Source: Rhizobium mesoamericanum STM3625
GTDB taxonomy: Bacteria > Pseudomonadota > Alphaproteobacteria > Rhizobiales > Rhizobiaceae
Assembly: GCF_000312665.1 (NCBI RefSeq)
Contig: NZ_HF536772.1
Location: forward strand, 1,142,382-1,206,381
Reading direction: 5' to 3'
Length of the DNA: 64,000 nt
Shown piece by piece: positions 24,638-33,833 of the stretch. Position 1 is the first letter of the stretch. Every line of letters begins with the position of its first letter. A model generated the notes under the pieces. It was given only the letters and a program-made list of their open reading frames with translations, had not been told where the DNA came from and did no database searches. The translations under genes and the position numbers were made by a program.

Positions 24638-25000
24638 TTAGCCTATGACTTCGTAGCAGACCTTTGCCGTGCCGGTGCCAACCATACCAATGTTCTGGGC
24701 GGCAGCGCGGGAGAGATCGAGCACGCGACCGCGAATGAACGGGCCACGATCGTTGACGCGAACGACGACACTGCGGCCGTTGTTGCGGTTGGTAACTTTC
24801 AGCTTCGTGCCAAATGCCAGTGAACGATGTGCTGCAGTATTGATGGCCGGGTTCATACGTTCCCCGGAAGCGGTTTTGGAGCGAAGTGCGTACCATGAAG
24901 CACCACCACAACCATTTGCAGCAAATCCTTCAACGGGAAGGATGGTAGAGCAGGCGGCAATAGTTGTTGCGGCGATAACAGAACGGCAGATTTTCTTCAA
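24638..25000 (-). CDS. RlpA-like double-psi beta-barrel septal protein
   Basis: A 120-residue exported protein. The preferred start is TTG at 25000, preceded by TTGAGGGA, which gives a signal peptide (LKKICRSVIAATTIAACSTI) and a mature domain with GGASWYALRSKTASGERM and VVVRVNDRGPFIRGRVLDLS, the RlpA barrel signature including the catalytic Asp seen in septal lytic transglycosylases. No SPOR domain is present, which is a short form of the family. A longer frame opens at 25144 but lacks a ribosome binding site. It lies alone, with a long gene-free region upstream. Confidence 0.85.
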   Translation of the reverse strand: MKKICRSVIAATTIAACSTILPVEGFAANGCGGASWYALRSKTASGERMNPAINTAAHRSLAFGTKLKVTNRNNGRSVVVRVNDRGPFIRGRVLDLSRAAAQNIGMVGTGTAKVCYEVIG

Positions 25001-25601
25001 AACGGATTGTCCCTCAACTGTTGAACTCACGCCTTGTGGGCGGTGAAGGGGTTGAATCCGGCCAAGTGTGGCGAAAAAGTGCCCCCCATTATCACGGAAT
25101 ATTACAGAATGTAATATTTGTGATAGATAGATGTGCGGCGACAAGCGCCCTAAAAATCAGGGAAATGGAAAAAAAGATAATGAAATCAAGTAAAATTCGA
25201 ACGTTTTTTGCAAGGGCGTGTCCACGCAACTCAAGATCACAAAATTAACGAAAATAATTTTGCGTGATTGCCATAATTAGTGCCTCATTTGAGCAAATTT
25301 AGGGGCCATTAACCATAAACCGGTACTAAATTTGTGCGGCAAGCAACCGAGGTAGAATTTTTCTGCTGATTTGCCGATTTGCTCGTTGCAGGACTTAGCA
25401 ACCTAAGGACGCAAATTTTGCAACCCGTTGCTGTTCGGCAAGCTGGGCTCCGACGCGCAAAGTGATGCTGACCGCCCCGCCATCGTATAAAAATCTGCAG
25501 GCTGTCGAAAACGAGAGACCTCGGTCGTCTTTACGTTGCAAGGCCGCCAGGCGCTAGCTGCGGTGCGCCTCGTTTAATTTTTGCAGGGAGGCTGCGAAGT
25601 T
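25001..25601. other. Gene-free, AT-rich intergenic region with a CtrA-like box
   Basis: About 600 bases without a credible reading frame, clearly more AT-rich than the surrounding genes around 25100-25400. The most defined element is TTTA-N7-TTAAC at 25298-25313, extended to TTAACCAT, close to the CtrA consensus TTAA-N7-TTAAC. It could act on rlpA (minus) or on the MFS gene (plus). No terminator or RNA gene was identified. Confidence 0.45.
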
Positions 25602-26816
25602 ATGAGTATACACTATCGTTGGATTATTGTGGCCGCCGGCGCATTGATGACCTGCGTTGCGCTTGGCGCGATGTTCTCGCTGGCGATTTTCCAGGAGCCC
25701 ATCGCAATCGAAACCGGCTGGTCGCACGCGGGTATCGCGAGTGCGATGACACTGAATTTTATTGTCATGGGGGTTGGTGGTTTCCTTTGGGGCACCGCAA
25801 GCGATCGCTTCGGTCCGCGCATTGTCGTTTTGATCGGCGCTGGCGGCCTTGGCCTGGCGCTTGTCTTGGCAAGCCGCGCGGAGTCGCTCCTGCAATTTCA
25901 GTTGACTTACGGCATTCTGGTCGGACTTGCTGCCAGCACCTTTTTTGCACCGATGATCGCGACGACAACCGGTTGGTTCGAGGAGAACCGCAGCCTTGCC
26001 GTCTCGTTGGTGTCGGCCGGCATGGGTGTCGCACCGATGACGATCTCGCCCTTCGCACGCTGGCTGATTTCCGCCTACGATTGGCGAACCGCGATGCTGC
26101 TGATTGGCGTCACCGCTTGGGTGCTGCTGATACCGACAGCCGTGCTCGTTCGTCGTCCGCCTGCGGAAGCAGGCGCCGCTGCCGCCGCCCTCATGCCGAA
26201 CGGCGAGCAACCCATGCTCTCGCAGGTGTTCCGCTCCCCGCAATTCATCGTGCTCGGGCTGACATTCGCTGCCTGTTGTGCCGCGCATTCAGGCCCGATC
26301 TTTCACATGGTCAGCTACGCCACGTTCTGCGGCATTGCACCTATGGCTGCCGTCAGTATCTACAGCGTCGAGGGGCTCGCGGGGCTGGGCGGACGGCTAC
26401 TCTACGGCGGGCTTGCAGACAGGATCGGCGTGAAGCCCGTCCTTGTGGCCGGCCTGCTTGTCCAGGCGATTGCGCTGGCAACGTACCTCTTCGTCAGCCG
26501 GCTCGGTGAATTTTATGTTTTGGCAATCATCTTCGGGAGCGCCTATGGCGGCGTTATGCCGCTCTATGCCGTGCTTGCGCGGGAATACTTCGGCCCTCGC
26601 ATCATCGGCACTGTGTTCGGCGCGGCGACCATGCTCTCCAGTCTCGGTATGGCATTCGGTCCACTGATCGGCGGCTGGATCTTTGACACGTTCCATAACT
26701 ACTCGTGGCTCTTCATCGGATCCGCGCTGGTCGGGCTTGGAGCGGCGGCGATCGCGCTGGCTTTCCCACCGTTCTCACGGGCAAAGACTGAACCGGCTCT
26801 CAGCATCTCGGCCTGA
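25602..26816 (+). CDS. MFS transporter, monocarboxylate/oxalate-formate type
   Basis: A 404-residue major facilitator with twelve predicted membrane segments. The loop between segments 2 and 3 has GTASDRFGPRIVV and that between 8 and 9 LYGGLADRIGVKPV, matching the A-like motif of the family. The start at ATG 25602 is preceded by GGGAGG; an upstream TTG at 25581 would bury that site. Overall pattern is like the OFA/monocarboxylate transporters, but the substrate is not predictable from sequence. It lies alone, convergent with the epimerase gene. Confidence 0.9.
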   Translation: MSIHYRWIIVAAGALMTCVALGAMFSLAIFQEPIAIETGWSHAGIASAMTLNFIVMGVGGFLWGTASDRFGPRIVVLIGAGGLGLALVLASRAESLLQFQLTYGILVGLAASTFFAPMIATTTGWFEENRSLAVSLVSAGMGVAPMTISPFARWLISAYDWRTAMLLIGVTAWVLLIPTAVLVRRPPAEAGAAAAALMPNGEQPMLSQVFRSPQFIVLGLTFAACCAAHSGPIFHMVSYATFCGIAPMAAVSIYSVEGLAGLGGRLLYGGLADRIGVKPVLVAGLLVQAIALATYLFVSRLGEFYVLAIIFGSAYGGVMPLYAVLAREYFGPRIIGTVFGAATMLSSLGMAFGPLIGGWIFDTFHNYSWLFIGSALVGLGAAAIALAFPPFSRAKTEPALSISA

Positions 26817-26822
26817 GGCACG

Positions 26823-27695
26823 CTATCCTCGCCAGCTGTTACTCCGCATCAGCTGGGCAAGGGAGGCGGGATAATCCGGGAAAGCCAATGTGAAGCCCGC
26901 CGCCTTCAATTTGGCGTTGGACACCCGCTTGTTCTCGCCGTAAAAGGACCGCGCCATGGGCGAGAGCTCGGCAGTCTCGAAAGGCTGCTCCGGCGGGGCC
27001 TCGACGCCTAGAAGGCGCGCAGCCTCGACAATGACGTCCTGCGGTGGGCCGGGCAGGTCGTCTGTGACGTTGTAGATGCCGCCGAGCCCGTGCGCGGCAA
27101 GGAATTGCGTGGCCGCGCCGATATCCTCGACCCGGATCCGATTGAAAACCTGATCTTTCTTTATCAGCCGTCGTGCGGTGCCACGTTCCAGATTGCAAAA
27201 GGCATTGCGGCCCGGGCCGTAGATACCGGACAGTCGGAGAACCGCTGCCGGGATACCGACCTCCCTACCGATCGCCATCCAGCCATCTTCCGCTTCCAAT
27301 CGCTCCTTCGACCGGCCGGACACCGGCGTGCAAGGAGTGTCTTCAGTGACCCAGTTTCCCTTATGATCGCCATAGACGCCGACAGTCGAGAGATAGCCGA
27401 TCCACTGAAGCTTGGGCATCGTTTCGCGCAAGCGACCTCGCGTTAATCCGATCAGTGGATCGCCGTTTTCCCGCGGCGCAATGGATTGAACGAGATGCGT
27501 CGTATCGCGCATTGCTGCGCGCAAGTCGTTCCCTAAGGTTTCGCCGTCGAAAAGGAACGCGTTAATGCCCTGGGCGCAAAGGGCGGCTGCCTTGTCGTGC
27601 GTCCGCGTGGTCCCGGTTACGCGCACGCCATCAGCTATGAAGGCCTTGGCGATTGCCTTCCCCGAATAGCCGCAGCCGAAAATCGTCACTTCCAT
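26823..27695 (-). CDS. NAD-dependent epimerase/dehydratase-like SDR protein
   Basis: A 290-residue extended SDR protein with an N-terminal Rossmann motif FGCGYSGKAIAKAF (GxGxxG variant), an active-site-like STVGVYGDHKG segment (Ser/Tyr region) and RLSGIYGPGRN. The classic YxxxK is replaced by a different arrangement (GRSKERLEAE). Start at ATG 27695 uses the last base of the QueG stop codon (TGATG). Proteins of this type next to queG are conserved in rhizobia but unnamed; the substrate is unknown. It ends a probable GST-queG-epimerase transcript. Confidence 0.85.
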   Translation of the reverse strand: MEVTIFGCGYSGKAIAKAFIADGVRVTGTTRTHDKAAALCAQGINAFLFDGETLGNDLRAAMRDTTHLVQSIAPRENGDPLIGLTRGRLRETMPKLQWIGYLSTVGVYGDHKGNWVTEDTPCTPVSGRSKERLEAEDGWMAIGREVGIPAAVLRLSGIYGPGRNAFCNLERGTARRLIKKDQVFNRIRVEDIGAATQFLAAHGLGGIYNVTDDLPGPPQDVIVEAARLLGVEAPPEQPFETAELSPMARSFYGENKRVSNAKLKAAGFTLAFPDYPASLAQLMRSNSWRG

Positions 27696-28843
27696 CACAC
27701 CGCTCCTGCTAGCCGCCATTCGTTGAGGACATCGCTGTCCGACTCGTCTGGCCTTTGTGCCGCAAAGGCAGAAAATTCACCAGCCTCCAGAAGGCGCGAC
27801 AGCGCCCAAACTGCCATGCCCCGCACGACGGGCGATGGGTCCCGCGTCAGGGCGTGACATTTCTCGACAAATCGGCGCTCGCCCGAATTTCCGGCGGCGA
27901 TAAGCACATTGCGGATAAAACGGTCGCGGCCGATGCGTTTGACCGGCGAGCCGCTGAAGAAAGTGCGAAAGGCAGCATCGTCGAGGCCGAGCAAATACTC
28001 GATCGTCGGCTCCTTGAGATCCTCGCGAGCACGCAGCTTCATTTCGGATGCTTCGTGGGCAAACTTGTTCCATGGGCAGGCGGCGAGGCAGTCGTCGCAG
28101 CCGTAGATCCGATTGCCGATTAAGGGACGCAAGGTGGGATCGATCGGGCCCTTGTGCTCGATGGTCAGGTAAGAAATGCAGCGCCTTGCGTCGATCTGGT
28201 AGGGGCCAGGAAAGGCATCGGTCGGGCAGATGTCGAGACAGGCGCGGCAGGAGCCGCAGTGGTCGACTTCGGGATTATCGATATTCAGGTTCGCGGTCGT
28301 GAACATCGAGCCGAGGAAAAGCCAGGAACCAAGCTCGCGGCTGACGAGGTTCGTGTGCTTGCCCTGCCAGCCGAGGCCGGCGGCGGCGGCGAGCGGCTTC
28401 TCCATCACCGGAGCGGTATCGACGAAGACCTTCACATCCGCCCCGGCACGCGCGGCAAAGCGCGTCGCGATCTCCTTGAGCCGGCCCTTGATGACGTCAT
28501 GATAGTCGCGATTGCGCGCATAGACGGAGATCGCCGCCTTGTCGGGCTTTTTCAGAATGTCGCGCGGATCCTCGTCAGGTCCGTAATTGAGGCCGAAGAC
28601 GACGATCGACCGGACATCGCTCCAGAGCGTGCGCGGATCGCCGCGCCTGTCGCGGGTTTCCGCCATCCACTCCATCGTGCCATGCCGCCCGGCGTCGATG
28701 AATTCACCAAGCCGCTGCTTGGCCTCGGGGATGGCGTCGGGTCGCGTGATGCGACAGAGGTCGAATCCGAGAGCCTTCGCCTGCGAGCGAATGTAGGCGG
28801 TGAGGGTGTCGCGGCGTTTCAGTTCCTTGTTTTCTGTGGCCAT
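27695..28843 (-). CDS. queG: Epoxyqueuosine reductase (QueG)
   Basis: A 382-residue cobalamin- and iron-sulfur-dependent enzyme that makes queuosine from epoxyqueuosine in tRNA. Two ferredoxin-type clusters are visible: [12 protein letters not shown] (about residue 199) and [13 protein letters not shown] (about 250), as in the family, and the C-terminal HEAT-like region (LSRLLEAGE) is short. The stop overlaps the start of the downstream SDR gene by one base. The GST gene lies 12 bases upstream, so these three may form one transcript. Confidence 0.96.
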   Translation of the reverse strand: MATENKELKRRDTLTAYIRSQAKALGFDLCRITRPDAIPEAKQRLGEFIDAGRHGTMEWMAETRDRRGDPRTLWSDVRSIVVFGLNYGPDEDPRDILKKPDKAAISVYARNRDYHDVIKGRLKEIATRFAARAGADVKVFVDTAPVMEKPLAAAAGLGWQGKHTNLVSRELGSWLFLGSMFTTANLNIDNPEVDHCGSCRACLDICPTDAFPGPYQIDARRCISYLTIEHKGPIDPTLRPLIGNRIYGCDDCLAACPWNKFAHEASEMKLRAREDLKEPTIEYLLGLDDAAFRTFFSGSPVKRIGRDRFIRNVLIAAGNSGERRFVEKCHALTRDPSPVVRGMAVWALSRLLEAGEFSAFAAQRPDESDSDVLNEWRLAGAV

Positions 28844-28855
28844 CCAAGGCCCTCG

Positions 28856-29548
28856 TCAGAAATCCAGATCGGCGTAGTGCGAAACCGGTGTCAGACCGCG
28901 CACGCGTTCGGTAAGCAGTGGCCGGAACGATGGGCGCGACTTCAAGCGCTGATACCACTCTTTGACAACAGAAGCCTCCGACCAGTCGATCTCGCCGAGA
29001 TAATCGAGAATGGAAACGGCAGATGCTGCAGCCAGATCGGCATAGCTCATGCGGTCACCCGCCAGCCATTGGCGCGAGCCTGCGAGCCATGTGAGATACT
29101 TCATGTGCTGTCGGATATTCGCCCGCGCCGTTCGAAGGATCTTCGAGTCGGGCGCGCCGCCTCCCTGGTCAGCCGTCATCTGCAGCTTGTAGACACGCTC
29201 GCGGGCGAGCGGCTTGGTCACGTCGGTTTCCATCTTCTGCATGAACCATTCGGTTAGGCGGCGGATTTCGGCGCGTTGGAACGGATCTTCAGCTAGCAAC
29301 CGGCGATCACGCTTGAGCACGCCATGGGTTTCGTCGAGGTACTCGGAAATCACAGTGGCGCCGCACAGCGCCCGCATGCTGTCATCGACGTAGACCGGCA
29401 ATGTTCCGGCCGGGTTGAGCGCGAGGAAGTCCCGGCGCTTCTCCCATGTCTGTTCCTCGATCAGGTCTGCCTGATAACCGTACTCCGTTAGGATCAGGCG
29501 AACGAAGCGTGATGCGGATGACATAGGGTGATGATAGAGCGTGGGCAT
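28856..29548 (-). CDS. Glutathione S-transferase family protein
   Basis: A 230-residue protein with a thioredoxin-like N-terminal domain (LYHHPMSSASRFVRLIL, then NPAGTLPVYVDD with the conserved cis-Pro) and an all-helical C-terminal domain (WLAGDRMSYADLAAASAVSILDYL). GSTs conjugate glutathione to electrophiles. The SSAS stretch supplies the probable catalytic serine. It lies 12 bases before queG on the same strand; the substrate is unknown. Start ATG at 29548. Confidence 0.92.
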   Translation of the reverse strand: MPTLYHHPMSSASRFVRLILTEYGYQADLIEEQTWEKRRDFLALNPAGTLPVYVDDSMRALCGATVISEYLDETHGVLKRDRRLLAEDPFQRAEIRRLTEWFMQKMETDVTKPLARERVYKLQMTADQGGGAPDSKILRTARANIRQHMKYLTWLAGSRQWLAGDRMSYADLAAASAVSILDYLGEIDWSEASVVKEWYQRLKSRPSFRPLLTERVRGLTPVSHYADLDF

Positions 29549-29705
29549 CGATTCTCGGATTTTTTGAGGGGTGTGGCACGTTGAAAGAGCGCGATCATTT
29601 TAGCGCCCTAGTCATGACTCATTCGTTGAAGCTATAGGAGCTTGGCCCTTCCAATACAAGCGAGTCGGGTTGCGGACTGCCCGACAACGGACGTAGATCT
29701 GCCCG

Positions 29706-29721
29706 GTAACTATTTTTTAAC
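29706..29721. promoter_or_regulatory. CtrA-like box upstream of uppP
   Basis: GTAA-N7-TTAAC has the spacing of the CtrA recognition sequence TTAA-N7-TTAAC with one mismatch and lies about 78 bases before the uppP start. The same sequence is also a direct repeat TAACTAT-N4-TAACTAT. Cell-envelope genes are plausible CtrA targets, but this is a by-eye match. Confidence 0.4.
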
Positions 29722-29798
29722 TATCTCGCCCTGCCTTCGTCACTTCCAGAGGTCATAACCCAACCAACGCCCCCGACCAAACTCCACGGAGAGAATTC

Positions 29799-30596
29799 AT
29801 GGAATATATGAACTCTATAATTCTAGGTATAATAGAGGGAATTACCGAGTTTCTGCCGATTTCGAGTACCGGCCACCTTATCATCGCGGAGCAGTGGCTC
29901 GGCCACCGCTCGGATATGTTCAACATCGTTATACAGGCCGGCGCGATCCTCGCCGTCACTATTATCTACCGGCACCGCCTGCTGGACCTGGTCCTCGGTT
30001 GGCGCGATCCGCGCAACCGATCCTATGCCGCCAAGCTGATTGTCGCGTTTCTCATTACGGCGGTCCTCGGACTTGTCGTCAAGAAGCTCGGATTCCAGCT
30101 ACCTGAGACAGCGACGCCGATTGCCTGGGCGCTGATCATAGGCGGTGTCTGGATGATCTTTGCCGAATGGGCCGCGGCGCGCCGACCGCCCTACAAGGAG
30201 ATCACCTGGCTCGTCGCCATCCTGGTGGGCATTGCCCAGGTGGTTGCCGGCGTCTTCCCGGGGACATCGCGATCAGGCGCCACGATTTTCGTCGCGATGT
30301 TGGCTGGTACCGGCGATCGTGCGGCAGCGACCGAGTTCGCTTTTCTGGTCGGTATCCCGACCATGTATGCAGCCAGCGCTTATGAACTGTTGAAGACCTT
30401 TAAGGATGGTGGAGCGGCAAACGAGGACTGGACAAGCCTCGGGATTGCCTTCGTCGTTTCGACGGTGGTCGCTTTTATCGCTGTGAAGTGGCTGCTTTCC
30501 TATATCCGCAGCAATCGCTTTACGATGTTTGCCATCTACCGCATCATTCTCGGCGGCATTCTGCTTGGCATGGCGGCGACTGGGGCGATTGCCTGA
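29799..30596 (+). CDS. uppP: Undecaprenyl-diphosphatase (UppP/BacA family)
   Basis: A 265-residue integral membrane phosphatase that recycles undecaprenyl pyrophosphate for peptidoglycan and polysaccharide synthesis. The catalytic segments EGITEFLPISSTGHL (near residue 14) and the PGTSRSGATIF region (near 155) are intact. Start ATG 29799 follows GGAGAGAATTC; a second ATG lies nine bases later. Two further hydrophobic helices complete the C-terminus. The gene stands alone and ends at a strong bidirectional terminator at 30674-30705. Confidence 0.97.
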   Translation: MEYMNSIILGIIEGITEFLPISSTGHLIIAEQWLGHRSDMFNIVIQAGAILAVTIIYRHRLLDLVLGWRDPRNRSYAAKLIVAFLITAVLGLVVKKLGFQLPETATPIAWALIIGGVWMIFAEWAAARRPPYKEITWLVAILVGIAQVVAGVFPGTSRSGATIFVAMLAGTGDRAAATEFAFLVGIPTMYAASAYELLKTFKDGGAANEDWTSLGIAFVVSTVVAFIAVKWLLSYIRSNRFTMFAIYRIILGGILLGMAATGAIA

Positions 30597-30673
30597 GACG
30601 CTTCCTGATTGCTGCATCCGCAACGACCGTGCATATGCGGCGCGCGGCTCAGCCTCTGATCGAACTGCGGATT

Positions 30674-30705
30674 AAAAAGGAACCGGCGCGAAAGCGCCGG
30701 TTTTC
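30674..30705. terminator. Bidirectional rho-independent terminator between uppP and a small gene
   Basis: AACCGGCGC, GAAA loop, GCGCCGGTT form a nine-base perfect stem at 30681-30702, with T-rich sequence on both sides. It separates the convergent uppP and the 50-residue ORF. Confidence 0.85.
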
Positions 30706-30858
30706 TTATCGGCCGATGGAGCCGGTCTCGCAGGGATCGATGCCGTAGGCCGGCGAACACTCACCCTTCACCGCTGCAACCGAACCGGGTGCAATGAAAG
30801 ACCCTGCCAGAATAACCAGCGCCGCGCACGCAAACAGAAGCGCGATTGACCTACCCAT
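30706..30858 (-). CDS. Small exported peptide, 50 residues
   Basis: This ORF, too short for standard calls, reads MGRSIALLFACAALVIL then AGSFIAPGSVAA, KGECSPAYGIDPCETGSIGR and a stop. The first 30 residues form a signal-like hydrophobic segment with an Ala-x-Ala cleavage region; the mature end has two cysteines spaced for a disulfide. A ribosome binding site-like AAAGGCTTTCTTCG precedes the ATG at 30858. The bidirectional terminator follows its stop directly. Small secreted peptides of this type are widespread in rhizobia with unknown roles. Confidence 0.6.
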   Translation of the reverse strand: MGRSIALLFACAALVILAGSFIAPGSVAAVKGECSPAYGIDPCETGSIGR

Positions 30859-31083
30859 CGAAGAAAGCCTTTCAAATGTCGTTAGAGCGCCGCCAAGGCG
30901 CTGAGTCCATTGGGAGACGCGCGGGGTGTGTAGTCAGTGGAATGGCAAATAGCAATAAATGTTCCTGCTAAATTTGGTGTTAATTCCGCTAATTTTTTCG
31001 TGCGGCTTTTATGCAACGAGTGCCTGCCGGACATGGAGAAAAAAGCATCCACAACTTGCGCGATTCCGGAAAACTCTTCCAAG

Positions 31084-31113
31084 AAAAATGCCGCCCGCGA
31101 ATTCGCAAGCGGC
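31084..31113 (-). terminator. Terminator after the NDUFA9-like gene
   Basis: GCCGC and GCGGC arms with an inner GCGAATTCGC palindrome form a long stem at 31090-31113, followed on the minus strand by a TTTTT run (31084-31088). It lies directly after the stop of the NDUFA9-like gene. Confidence 0.75.
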
Positions 31114-31142
31114 ACTGCTAATTAGACTTTAGGCCGTTGGCC

Positions 31143-32123
31143 TCAAGCGGCCTTGCCCGATCCGGTATATTGGCCCTGCGGACGATAGTGCACAAGATAC
31201 GAGCCGATGACCGAGCTCACCAGAGTTGGGGTGACGCCAATGCCCTTCAAGGTGCGGCCTTCGGCTTCCGCTTCCTTGGAGACAATGTTGTCCTTCTTCA
31301 GAAGGCGTACCTGATCCGCGGTGATCGGCGGCGTGACGAATGGGACCAGCGAGGCAATATTGCCCATCAGCGAGGCAATGCTGAATGGAAGCGAGACCAG
31401 GCGATTCTTGCGCCGGGTTGCCTTGAGCATGATCTCGAGACATTCGCGGAACGTCAGCACTTCGGGTCCGCCAAGCTCATAGACTTCGCCTGCAGTCACC
31501 TTGCCCTCGACTGCCCTGGCGACGGCCTGGGCGACGTCGACGACATAAACTGGCTGGAACTTTGTCTTACCCCCACCGATCAACGGCAGGAAGGGCGACA
31601 CGCGGGCCATGTCAGCAAATTTGTTGAAGAAGCTGTCCTCGGGACCGAAAACGACCGACGGGCGGAAGATGATGGCATCCGGCTTGATCGCATGGATCGC
31701 CGCCTCGGCGCGTCCCTTAGTTCGGGCATATCCCGAATCGGAATGCGCGTGCGCGCCGATCGCCGAGATATGGATCAGTTTTGCGCCAACGCTGCGGGCC
31801 GCCTCGGCGACGGCACGTGCACCGAACTCTTGGACTGCTTCGAAGGAATTCCGGCCGGCCTCGTGCAGGATGCCGACGCAATTGACGACAAAGTCTGCGC
31901 CTTCGACGGCGCGGTCGACCGAGTTGCGGTAGCGCAGGTTTGCCTGAACGAAAGATATCTGACCGACATTACCGATCGGCTGCAGGAAGCCGGCGAGGTC
32001 AGGACGGCGGACGGCAACGCGAATGCGGTAGCCGCGCTTTGCCAACGCACGGACGATATGCCTGCCGATGAAGCCGGACCCTCCGAACACGGTGACGAGT
32101 GGCGGCAGGTTGGCAAGTGTCAT
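31143..32123 (-). CDS. Complex I NDUFA9-subunit-like SDR protein
   Basis: A 326-residue atypical SDR with the NAD(P)-binding motif VFGGSGFIGRHIV at residues 11-23 and a following SAIGAHAHSDSGYARTKGRAE segment that contains the Tyr and Lys of the active site region. The overall pattern fits the NDUFA9/NAD(P)H-binding family present in rhizobia, which in mitochondria is an accessory subunit of respiratory complex I. No complex I genes are near. Start ATG 32123; terminator at 31084-31113. Confidence 0.88.
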   Translation of the reverse strand: MTLANLPPLVTVFGGSGFIGRHIVRALAKRGYRIRVAVRRPDLAGFLQPIGNVGQISFVQANLRYRNSVDRAVEGADFVVNCVGILHEAGRNSFEAVQEFGARAVAEAARSVGAKLIHISAIGAHAHSDSGYARTKGRAEAAIHAIKPDAIIFRPSVVFGPEDSFFNKFADMARVSPFLPLIGGGKTKFQPVYVVDVAQAVARAVEGKVTAGEVYELGGPEVLTFRECLEIMLKATRRKNRLVSLPFSIASLMGNIASLVPFVTPPITADQVRLLKKDNIVSKEAEAEGRTLKGIGVTPTLVSSVIGSYLVHYRPQGQYTGSGKAA

Positions 32124-32235
32124 GGCAGGCTCCTCGAAAGGCTCAATTGTTGGGTCAATCTGATTTCGTCTTAGACCAATCGCGACGCGACGAAAAGGGC
32201 CATCGCGCCGCAGGTCTCATGGCCGAGAACTCGTC

Positions 32236-32523
32236 TCAGATGCCTTCGACAACGACCATTTCGGCGTCGGCTACTTCCTGGCGGATTTTCGCCGCGATCT
32301 GGTATTCAGGCGAATTGTAGCAATCGACGGCGTGCTGCATCGAAGGAAACTCGATCACCACGTTACGTGCCCGCGCCTTGCCTTCAAGCTCGGTGATCGC
32401 GCCGCCACGGGCGAGGAAGTTGGCGCCGTACTTTTCGAAGGCCGGCTTCGCCGCCGCAACATAATCCTTGTAACGCGCCGCATCGCGAACATCGACGCGC
32501 GCAATCCAATATCCCTTAGCCAT
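32236..32523 (-). CDS. DUF1330 domain protein
   Basis: A 95-residue single-domain protein of the dimeric alpha/beta-barrel (DUF1330) type. It starts at ATG 32523 (MAKGYWIARVDVRD) and includes YKDYVAAAKPAFEKYGANFLARGG and VVIEFPSMQHAVDCYNSPEYQ, both typical. It lies 18 bases after pyrF on the same strand. A longer overlapping frame extending into pyrF is not used. The function of the family is not known. Confidence 0.92.
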   Translation of the reverse strand: MAKGYWIARVDVRDAARYKDYVAAAKPAFEKYGANFLARGGAITELEGKARARNVVIEFPSMQHAVDCYNSPEYQIAAKIRQEVADAEMVVVEGI

Positions 32524-32540
32524 CTTAGATGCTCCCTGAC

Positions 32541-33239
32541 TCACTTTTGAAGGGTAGCCGACATCTCGGCGAGGATCGCCCGGGCCGCTTCCTTCGGATC
32601 GGCTGCCTTGACGATCGGACGGGCAACGACGAGGTGGCTGGAGCCGGCCAGAAGCGCGGCAGCCGGCGTCATCACGCGCTTCTGGTCGCCCTTGTCGGCA
32701 CCGGCAGGGCGAATGCCCGGCGTGACAAGCGCCATTTCGGGGCCAATGATCTTGCGGACGGCCGAGGATTCCTCGGCGGAACACACAATGCCACCCATGC
32801 CGGCGAGGTGAGCCTGTTCGGCGCGGCGTAGCACCAGCGTATGCGGATCGTATTCGTAGCCGGCAGCGACCAGATCCTCCTCGTCCATCGACGTCAGCAC
32901 TGTGACGCCGAGAAGGCGGAGATCGGAGCCCTTCGCGGCCTCAACCGCAGCCTTCATTGCCTTCGGATAGGCGTGTAGCGTCAGCATCGACATGCCCATC
33001 TTGACGATGTTTTCGACACCTGACGCGACGGTGTTGTCGATGTCGAGTAGCTTCATATCGAGGAAGACCTTCTTGCCACTCTTGGCAAGATCGCGCGCGA
33101 ACTCCAGGCCGCCGGCAAAAGCGAGCTGATAGCCGATCTTGTAGAAAACGACGTCGTCGCCAAGCGTATCGACAATTTTTTCGGCTTCGCCAAGCGTTGG
33201 AACATCCAGCCCGACGATCAGTCGTTCGCGTGCATCCAT
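32541..33239 (-). CDS. pyrF: Orotidine 5'-phosphate decarboxylase
   Basis: A 232-residue TIM-barrel enzyme that makes UMP from OMP, the last step of de novo pyrimidine synthesis. The substrate-binding LIVGLDVP at the start, the catalytic [11 protein letters not shown] motif (DxKxxDI) and [18 protein letters not shown] are intact. The start at ATG 33239 is chosen because MDARER begins the conserved domain; an upstream in-frame stretch overlaps the phosphatase gene. It lies next to the phosphatase-like and DUF1330 genes in a compact minus-strand group. Confidence 0.97.
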   Translation of the reverse strand: MDARERLIVGLDVPTLGEAEKIVDTLGDDVVFYKIGYQLAFAGGLEFARDLAKSGKKVFLDMKLLDIDNTVASGVENIVKMGMSMLTLHAYPKAMKAAVEAAKGSDLRLLGVTVLTSMDEEDLVAAGYEYDPHTLVLRRAEQAHLAGMGGIVCSAEESSAVRKIIGPEMALVTPGIRPAGADKGDQKRVMTPAAALLAGSSHLVVARPIVKAADPKEAARAILAEMSATLQK

Positions 33240-33240
33240 C

Positions 33241-33828
33241 TCATATCCATCCCTGCCACTCTTCGATGGGCGTCCAGTCGCACGATAGGCGCTGATCCGC
33301 AAGGCTGAAACAATAGAGACTGCCGCCGCCGCCGGGCTGGTCGTGGTCGCGTCGGATGGAGCGCCCCTGCAAATGGCACTTCAGCAACGTGCCGACGCCC
33401 CCATGGCCCACGAAAGCAATAGGCGAGGTGGGATCATGCGACGCGAGAGTATCCGTGACGGCCGAGACAATTCGCCGTTGCGCGTCGATGGCGCGTTCCC
33501 AGCCCCTGAAGCTCTCTGCGGGATGCGCAAAGAACCAGTCGGCCGCCTTCTCGAACTCCGGCGGCTGCAGGAAACCGGTTGCTGAGCGGTCGTTCTCATG
33601 AGTGCCATCGACGATCTCGATGGTCAGCCCGGCCGCCGCGGCAAGGATCTCGGCGGTCTCGATCGCCTTCGTCTCGTCGCTGGAAATGATGCGCCGCAAC
33701 TGCTTTACCCAGTCGCTGTCGGCCGCTTTGTGGGTGCGAGCGGTGCCGATCTCCGACAGCCCCCATTTCGATACGGGAACAGCCGGATCGATCTTGACCT
33801 GCGGATGGGTGATGTAGAGGCCGAACAC
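33241..33828 (-). CDS. Histidine phosphatase superfamily protein with an altered RHG motif
   Basis: A 195-residue protein that fits the histidine phosphatase (phosphoglycerate mutase-like) fold: an N-terminal strand LYITHPQV, a [14 protein letters not shown] segment and the second histidine in FVGHGGVG. The usual catalytic RHG is replaced by THP, so the first arginine is missing while the histidine is kept. The GTG at 33828 is the best start, six bases after the stop of pmtA; a longer frame from 33855 overlaps pmtA. It is followed by pyrF after one base. Activity is uncertain. Confidence 0.8.
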   Translation of the reverse strand: MFGLYITHPQVKIDPAVPVSKWGLSEIGTARTHKAADSDWVKQLRRIISSDETKAIETAEILAAAAGLTIEIVDGTHENDRSATGFLQPPEFEKAADWFFAHPAESFRGWERAIDAQRRIVSAVTDTLASHDPTSPIAFVGHGGVGTLLKCHLQGRSIRRDHDQPGGGGSLYCFSLADQRLSCDWTPIEEWQGWI

Positions 33829-33833
33829 AGGGT

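Noticed and set aside
30968..30985. TAAA-N7-TTAAT as a third CtrA-type box before the NDUFA9-like terminator
   Set aside because: Two mismatches to the consensus and placed downstream of the gene it could control; not convincing.
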